In this document: positions 36,801 through 45,800 of the stretch, in pieces
How the letters are laid out: every line of letters begins with the position of its first letter
Numbering within the stretch: the stretch's first letter is position 1
Program-made: the position numbers and the translations under genes
Source of the DNA: Girardinichthys multiradiatus
Taxonomy: Eukaryota; Chordata; Actinopteri; Cyprinodontiformes; Goodeidae
Assembly (NCBI RefSeq): GCF_021462225.1
Contig: NC_061813.1
Span: 22,468,442 to 22,532,441 of the forward strand
Direction of reading: 5' to 3'
Length of the DNA stretch: 64,000 bases
Notes under the pieces: generated by a model
What the model saw: the letters and a program-made list of their open reading frames with translations, nothing else
Told to the model about the DNA's origin: nothing
The model's database searches: none

Positions 36801-39800
36801 GTACTGTACTTTTTGCAACAATAAGCATTGTATTTGATACTAGTTTTATAAGGTTATACAGTAAGCTGCGCTATTACTCATGGAGTCTTTTGTTTTCACA
36901 TTGACATGTCAGAACACTGCACTCCATATCGCTGCAAGATTGGGACATGTGGCTGCAGTCAGACTGATGCTTGTCAGAGGGGCTGAGATCGTCTTAAACA
37001 AGAATGACACTTCATTCCTCCATGAAGCGCTGCAGAATGGGAAAAAAGATGTGGTCAATGCTGTGATTGACAGCGAAAGGTAAAGTAATCAAAATTAAAA
37101 CATTTAGCGTCGAGTTTTATTTCATGATATTATTTGCTAAATATAAAAATATTAAGACCCAATTAAGCCCTTCCTCTTGCAGATGTGAGGAGGCTTTGAA
37201 ACTGTTTGTACCTGGCTCCTCCCAGCGATGCCCCATTCTTGACATGATTGAGTTTCTGCCTGAGTCCTGCAAGGTTTTACCACTAGCAAAAACAAACTAA
37301 GCACACATATATCATAAATCTTTGTCTCCAGTCACCATAAATAATTTATTTCTGCTGTTTTCCATTATGTATCCTGTTTTGATTAAGACCTAAGATCAGA
37401 AATAAAGCTCTGTTGCTATGATTTCTACAGCATCTGCTTGACCGCTGCGTGAGGGAGTCTGACGATGACCACAACAGCCCCAACTATCATGTAATTTATT
37501 TACAGCATGCACTAACAATACATCAAACTAATCATCACTGTAAAGGAAATAAAACTAAAATCTTTATGTGGGGTAGATTGAATATGATTTCAGATGGCTC
37601 CAGACTCCCATTTCGGCGAAGTTAATTGAGCAGGGCTATTCTTCTCCACCACTAGCTGCAGTCAATGTAAGTTTTCCCCTCTCAAATCTAACTTTTGTGT
37701 ATTCAGATGCAAGTGTTTCACATGAAGCTCAGTTCATTTTATTTCTACGTGTAAGCTAGTGAAACAAGATTTTAGAACTGTTTTGGACAGTTGAAAGCAA
37801 AAGTGAAGACAACACTGTATCCATGTGCTGTTAAAGTATTATTGCATCATTGGATGATATTGGATCACTTAAAATAAAACTGTAAAAAGGAATCATACTT
37901 CATAAACTTTTTGCTCTCCAGTAGAATATTGTATTATGCATTTGAAAGAGTAAATACATACAGTACAGACCAAAAGTGTGGACACACCTTCTCATTCAAA
38001 GAGTTGTCTTTATTTTCATGACTATGAATATTGTAGCTTCACACTGAAGGCATCAAAACTATGAATTAACACATGTGGAATTATATACTGAACAAAAAAG
38101 TGTGAAACAACTGAAAATATGTCTTATGTTCTAGGTTCTTCAAAGTAGCCACCTTTTGCTTTGATTACTGCTCCGCACACTCTTGGCATTCTGTTGATGA
38201 GCTTCAAGAGGTAGTCACCTGAAATGGTTTTCCAAAAGTCTTGAAGGAGTTCCCAGAGATGCTTAGCACTTGTTGGCCCTTTTGCCTTCACTCTGCGGTC
38301 CATCTTACCCCCAAACATCTCGATTGGGTTCAGGTCTGGAGACTGTGGAGGCCAGGTCATCTGGCGCAGCAACCCATCACTCTCCTTCTTGGTCAAATAG
38401 CCCTTACACAGCATGGAGGGGTGTTTGGGGTCATTGTCCTGTTGAAACATGAATGATGGTCCAACTAAACGCAAACCGGATGGAATAGCATGCCGCTGCA
38501 AGATGCTGTGGTAGCCATGCTGGTTCAGTATGCCTTCAATTTTGAATAAATCCCCAACAGTGTCACCAGCAAAGCACCCCCACACCATCACACCTCCTCC
38601 TCAATGCTTCACGGTGGGAACCAGGCATGTAGAGTCCATCCGTTCACCTCTTCTGCGCCGCACAAAGACACGGTGGTTGGAACCTAAGATCTCAAACTTG
38701 GACTCATCAGACCACAGCACAGATTTCCACTGGTCTAATGTCCATTGCTTGTGTTCTTTAGTCCAAACAAGTCTCTTCTGCTTGTTGCCTGAAGTGAATG
38801 GTTTTCACTTCACAGGTGTGCCCAGTCAGGTTTAATAAGTGGAATTTCAAGCCTTATAAATGGGGCTGGAACCATCAGTTGTGTTGTGCAGGAGGTGGAT
38901 ACAGTACACAGCTGATAGTCCTACTGAATAGTCTGTTAGAATTTGTATTATGGCAAAAAAAAGCAGCTAAGTAAAGAAAAACTAGTGGCCATCATTACTT
39001 TAAGAAATGAAGGTCAGTCAGTCGGAACAATTGGGAAAACTTTGAAAGTGTCCCCAAGTGCAGTCGCAAAAACCATCAAGCGCTACAAAGAAACTGCCTC
39101 ACATGAGGACCACCCCAGGAAAGGAAGACCAAGAGTCACCTCTGCTGCGGACAATAAGTTCATCCGAGTCACCAGCCTCAGAAATCGCAGGTTAACAGCA
39201 GCTCAGATTAGAGAACAGGTCAATGCCACACAGAGTTCTAGCAGCAGACGCATCTCTAGAACAACTGTTAAGAGGAGACTGTGTGAATCAGGCCTTCATG
39301 GTAAAATAGCTGCTAGGAAACCACTGCTGAGGACAGGCAACAAGCAGAAGAGACTTGTTTGGGTTAAAGAACACAAGGAATGGACATTAGACCAGTGGAA
39401 ATCTGTGCTTTGGTCTGATGAGTCCAAGTTTGAGATCTTTGGTTCCAATCACCGTGTCTTTGTGCGGCGCAGAAGAGGTGAACAGATGGACTCTACATGC
39501 CTGGTTTCCACCGTGAAGCATGGAGGAGGAGGTGTGATGGTGTGTTGGTGCTTTGCTGGTGACACTGTTGGGGATTTATTCAAAATTGAAGGCATACTGA
39601 ACCAGCATGGCTACCACAGCATCTTGCAGCAGCATGCTATTCCATCCGGTTTGCGTTTAGTTGGACCATCATTTATTTTTCAACAGGACAATGACCCCAA
39701 ACACACCTCCAGGCTGTGTAAGGGCTATTTGACCAAGAAGGAGAGTGATGGGGTGCTGTGCCAGATGACCTGGCCTCCACAGTCACTGGACCTGAACACA

Positions 39801-42800
39801 ATAGAGATGGTTTGGGGTGAGCTGGACCGCAGAGTGAAGGCAAAAGGGCCAACAAGTGCTAAGCATCTCTGGGAACTCCTTCAAGACTGTTGGAAAACCA
39901 TTTCAGGTGACTTCCTCTTTAAGCTCATCAACAGAATGTCAAGAGTGTGTGGAGCAGTAATCAAAGCAAAAGGTGGCTACTTTGAAGAACCTAGAATATA
40001 AGACATATTTTCAGTTGTTTCACACTTTTTTGATCAGTATATAATTCCACATGTGTTAATTCATAGTTTTGATGCCTTCAGTGTGAAGCTACAATATTCA
40101 TAGTCATGAAAATAAAGCATCAGTCACAAGTTTTCACACCCTCATAATGGGCATGAATATCATTTACATTTTTAACATTTAATAATGTATTTCAGTTATT
40201 TTATTTTCTGTGTGGAATCAATATGTAACAAATAATTAGGTGCACACATTTGAATTAGTTGTACATTTTCCTGTATTCTACACAGTATCAAATTTCACAT
40301 ACAGTCTCAAACAAACAAATACCCTAGTAATGTGTGAACACATATCCTTTAAACTACACTTCAAGCACATGGTTTTTTAGCCAGCAACTAGCTTCTGGCA
40401 TTATTCTAGCTGGATATTTGACAACTTTGGCTTCCTGAAAGTGACTTGGCTTTCAAACATAGTCTTTTCGGATGCCTTGTTGGAAAACCCACATTTCAAG
40501 TAACTAGTGTTGATTTGAGGAGACATTGGAGAATTTGGAGTAAGAGCTTGTTCATTATTCCATACACTGCGCACCGTTCCACAACCTCTTGTGACAAAAC
40601 TGCCTCACAGCATGATGCTTCCACCACCATGCTTGACACTTTAAAGAGTTTTACCTTGTCTCCTTCAAACATTCTTCTTGTCATTGTGGCCAAATAGCTC
40701 AACCTTTATCTTATTTGATGATAAAACCTTACTCCAGAAGGCATTGTGCTTGTCCAAGTGGGCAACTGCAAATTTTACTCAAGCTTAAATGTGTCTATTT
40801 TGGAGCAGGGGCAATTTTCTTTGTCTGCACCCTCAAAAAACCCCGGCAATGTGAAACTTCATTATTAACAATGATACAGGTGTTCCAGCAGTTTCCAGTT
40901 CCTGTAAAGTTCAAGCCTTGTTTTGGTCAGACTAAACTCAATCCTTTTCTAAATTTGTGAACTATGCTGAACAGCATGCAAGTATAGCCACTCGGTTAAA
41001 TTAACGCTTCCAATTCTGTCAAGAAGAGTGGTCTAAAAGCCAGCCAGAATTTTGCCCACATCTTGTTGATACATTCAGATATCTTGTAGTCAGAGTACAA
41101 CTATCTAGAATACATTCACCAAACATTTGTGGGGACCTATGTATATATTTAGGTCTAGTTTTATAAGTTTGATCATCTTACAGTTAGAGAAAATACACTA
41201 TAAAATAAAACTTGTGCACCAAATTCTTATTTTTAAAATTCCTTTTAGATGTTGTATGATCATTCCAGCCATATATGTATACAATATTTATTCACTTTCT
41301 CTCCCATGCATGGCCTCTGATAATATTCACAGATTTGTTTGTCTCTACTGAATGTAGAAAACAAACTAACAAATGTGCCAAGCCATCCTGCAAACTAGTT
41401 TGGGTATCTCCAAGCCAAACCCTCCTGAAGGACAGTATTTTACAGGTCCGATGCATAAGAGTGCATTCATTTCCGCAGGTTGCTCCAAATAAACTGGTGA
41501 CAGTTTAATTCAGAGGGACTTTATTTGGCACACAAGTATTTGCACAGTATGATATTACTGCCACCATGCTTCACAGTTGGTGCAGAGTTCTCAGGTTTGA
41601 AAGCCACATTTTGTATTCTACTCGTTGTTACTGCGAGATTCCTCAGTCTTTGTCCTCTCTGATATTAAAACATTTTCCCGGAAAGCACTTGGCTTGTCCA
41701 TGTTGGCAGCTGCAAATTTCAGTCAAGGTTCAATCAAGTCACTTTTAGGCAGTTGTCTTTTAGCAGTTTGGGGTTCATGGCAGTGTTGAGCCATGTTGGT
41801 TTCTTTGTTGTTCACGAACATCGTCAGCAATATCACTTCATCTGAGGTGGACAGTGGGTCTTCTTTCAGACCTTGCCAAGGTGATTACACAACTGAATTA
41901 CTTAACCTTATGAATAGTTTGTTGAACTGATATTCCTGGTATCCACATTACAAATGACTCCAAAGAAATGTTCCAACTTGTGTAATTTCACAATTTGGGA
42001 AACTATTGGTCAGACTAGTGAATGCTGGTAAACGGATCAGTTTAATGCTGACAAGTAGAAACGACCAGCTAAAGTCAGTGATCACTGAAAAGAAAAGCCT
42101 CGGTCACGTCAAGTTAAAAGACCTTCTGTACTGTACAAGACCTTCCGAAACTTCAGCACCGGTTAAAAAGAGATTTAGAAAATCCACACCAAAGACAATC
42201 TTTTGCATCTGGTTCTTGTTTTTAAAAATCTTTTGTATATTACATGTTGTATTATTTTATTTTTGAAGAAGCAGAGCTTAAATAAATATAATCACAGCTC
42301 TATGTAGGAAGATTAATAGTATAAATCACTTTATCTGACTCAAAATAAATTTTCTCACAATTTTTGCAGGCAATGGTGCACTATAACCGAATTGAACTCC
42401 TCAACCACCCAGTTTGCAAAAAGTATCTGGCAATGAAATGGTGTGTATGAGCAGTGTCAATCCCAGAGGAAGCATAGTTTATTTTCATTCCTCAAAATTC
42501 AAGTAGGCCTTTGATTTTATTTAATTCAAAATCACTTCTCTCCTCTCCACAGGGTTGCCTACGGGAGCAAAGCTCACTTGCTCAACATGTTTCTGTACCT
42601 GTTAGGGCTGTTGCCCTTAACAAACCTGATAATAACTCTTCGACCCTCCGTAAACACCACCGAAACAGGCGAGCTCGACATCATCATGGTCCCCATTTCA
42701 TTCACAGAGGTGCAATAGCCTGCACTGTAATGCACTGTGCTGTAGCATGTGAAGCTAACATATTTAGCCAATTTAACCAAGTAAATACCTAATTCTGCTC

Positions 42801-45800
42801 ATTTTTATCATTTTTTTCTAGCAAAGTGTGTTCCTGTCCTTGTGCATGGTGATGGTCTTGATCACAAATATCTATTCGATAGGAAAAGAAGTGGTGCAGA
42901 TATCACAGCAGGTGCAAAAATATGCATATACCATTACAACATTAAAGAAAATCCTATAAGCATAGTTCTGTACTAATCCTAGCAATAGTTTTTGATGGAT
43001 GAACGCTCTTTGATTCAAATTTGCCAGACTGGTTGAACAGAGTCCGAAAATCAACTTTACAGTTTGTCTTTGCATCTTGTTTATCAAAACTTTACATGTT
43101 ATCTTCTATTGCTATCCCAAAGCGCTGGAGTTACTTCAGAGATGGTTCTAACCAGATTGACTGGGCTTCTGCCATCTCCTCTCTTTTATTCGTCATTCCC
43201 CTCATGGTCAATGCAGAAGGTTCTTGGCACTGGCAAGCAGGTGCAATGGCAGTTTTAAACTCCTGGATTGGGTTTCTCCTTTATCTCCAGAGGCACGTTT
43301 ACTCTCATTTTAAGACTTTGCATTTATTTTATCATCATGTCTTCGGTGTTGTCAAGGTTGTAAAATTTCCACGTTTTAGGTTTGAGGGTGTCGGCATCTA
43401 CGTTGTGATGTTTGGGGAGATCATGAAGACGCTGCTCCGTATTGTGATGCTGTTTGTGTACCTGATGTTGGCGTTCAGTTTGGCGTTCCATGCTCTGATG
43501 CTTAACCAGGTAAGGGAAAACACCAAATACAGTGATGTGAAAATGTACCTCCTCCCTCACAGATTTCTTCCTTTTTTTGTCAGACTAAACAGACCAAAAA
43601 AGCTGATCAAACAGATTTTAGCGTCATGCAAAGATAAGATAGCTAAAGTGAATACAGAAAGTATTTTTCAAATGGTCAGTCAGTCAGTCAGTCATTTTCT
43701 ACCGCTTATTCCATAGTGGGTCACGGGGGAGCTGGTGCCTATCTCCAGCAGTCTATGGGCGAAAGGCAGGGTACACCCTGGACAGGTCGCCAGTCCATCA
43801 CAGGGCAACCTGATCCATCATTTTTTGATCAAAAGAGCTTGAGAAACAGACAAAAAACCTCTGTTCCCATCTGTCAATCTGGAAAGGGCTAATTGTTATT
43901 TCTAAGGCATTGGGGCTCCATATTGCAGTAAGAGCCATTATCCATAAATGGAGATAATATGGAACAGTGGTGAGCTTTCCCAGGAGTGTCTGGCCTACCA
44001 AAATTACTGGAAGTGTGCATTGATGGCTCATCCAGGAAGGCACACAAATACCCACAAAGGCATCTGAAGCCCTTCATGCCTCACTTGCCACAGCTAGGGT
44101 TAGTGTCCATAATTTAACATAAAGAAAGAGACTGGTCAAAAATAGGTTTCATGGTGAACACCATTGCTGACCAAAAAAACTCAAAAAAAAAAAACCCCAA
44201 GACTGTGTAACACCTAAAAAACTATATACATCCAGTTTTTGTTTAAATGTTTATTTGTTCTTACTGACCTATATTTACATATCACTTTGTTTCTGTCAAC
44301 AGAAAGAGTTTAACAGCGTGCCGCTCTCTGTGATTCAAACCTTTGTGATGATGGTCGGGGAACTGAACTATCAGAACAACTTCCTGGATGCTTATTTGAA
44401 CAACACGCTTCCATTTGGTTTTTTGACATATGCCACTTTTGTGCACTTTGTTCTTCTCATGCCAATCCTCTTGGTAAACCTGATGGTAAGGATGGTAGCA
44501 TTCTATATTTGTTGCAATTGGAAGATGTCAGTGATTTTAGTTGGCCAAAATATACTTTAAACCAGTGCTTTCCAGACTGCTAGGATTTAACACATAAAAT
44601 TGGTTCAGAAACTTAGCTGACTGCTAGATTAACTGCAAGTTTGAAGTAACTGTAGCAGTGTTGCCATATATACATATAAACTTTCTCAACCATAAGTCTT
44701 ATGATGGTCCTTAGCTTTATCTAAGTTGATATATTCATTCATAATACAACCCATATAAACATATCAACCTTATGGTTTTCTGCTGGACACTACACACCTA
44801 ATAAAAGTTAAAGTAAGCAAACAAATCTGAATTCTAATAAAAATGTTTAGGTAGAATTTGTAATGAAAACCGTTGTTAATATTTTTAGAATTTAACTATA
44901 CTTGAGAACTACTTTTGCAAATTAAAAGGCTTCTTTAAAATTATAATAATTTCCTCATCTAATTTTCGATACCTCTAAAAAGTCCTATTTCGTATTTACT
45001 AGTGGTAGTTATTGAAAAATGCTAAGTTAGGGTTCCGTACACACCCACTGTTCTGACAAAGTACAGACCATGCATCATGTAAATCTGTTTTGCCAGATTG
45101 TCAGTCTTTCCAGTTGCCTCTTTGTAACTATGTTGGTTGGTATAATTGTGCACTGTTTGATGATACATTGATAATTCTGACTTACAGATTGGTTTAGCAG
45201 TTGGAGATATTGCTGAAGTTCAAAGAAATGCTTCTCTGAAACGAATAGGAATGCAGGTAAGTTTGGAGCTGACTTTTCGGACAATGTTTCATCTTCTTCA
45301 GCTTTTCCAGCTTGCTCTGACTTTGCACTGACTGTCATGACAGCACATTAAAGCTAAGCTACCAGTCATGTAAATCATATACACAGTAGATGAAGTTATG
45401 GATTGTTGTTGTGGCTCTTTATATTAAATTTGGGATCATGTCCAAGTAACATAATTAGAAACAGGAGATAATTGATCACATGCTTTCAATGCAAACTAAG
45501 TAGTAAACTATTAATATCCTGTTCTACTATGCTCAAAACACACCCATAAAGCAATGGGGCAGTACTATAAAGCAATTAGTATAGCAGACGTGTCTCAGAA
45601 TGATTAACTGTGTTTGTTTAGTTTTCTAATGTAGAGTTTCTAAGTTTACCCTCTGATCTAAGATTGATCTTCACACATCCCTGGAAGACAAGCTTCCGTA
45701 CTGGATAATGAAGCGAGTGGACAAGCCCTCAGTCACCATCTACCCCAATCGCAAATGCTCCAGGGTACGTCCGTCCCAACAGTAAACATGTTTAATAAAT

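Larger units (their letters stand above)
37961..40117 (+). mobile_element. Composite Tc1 with about 0.8-kb inverted arms, in trpa1 intron 17
   Basis: The left arm (37961-38791) starts CAGTACAGACC at a TA and is a reverse copy of a Tc1 3' half, including transposase codons (38124-38591). It switches to the + strand at 38792 (5' UTR, TATAAATGGGG near 38856), the transposase frame 38943-40001 and the 3' repeat, which stops at 40117, about 45 bp short of the normal end. Left arm and 39343-40117 are inverted copies of each other around a loop of about 550 bp. In the canonical family the inverted 5' arm is only about 0.2-0.3 kb. The arms have diverged (left 'SPDLNPIEM', right 'SLDLNTIEM'), so they have evolved apart or come from two copies. 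Confidence 0.85.

Noticed and set aside
37592..37593. GATTTCAG as the acceptor for trpa1 exon 17
   Set aside because: Phase 0 reading from there hits TGA after eleven codons; GGGGTAG at 37576 gives 'IEYDFRWLQ', matching the family.
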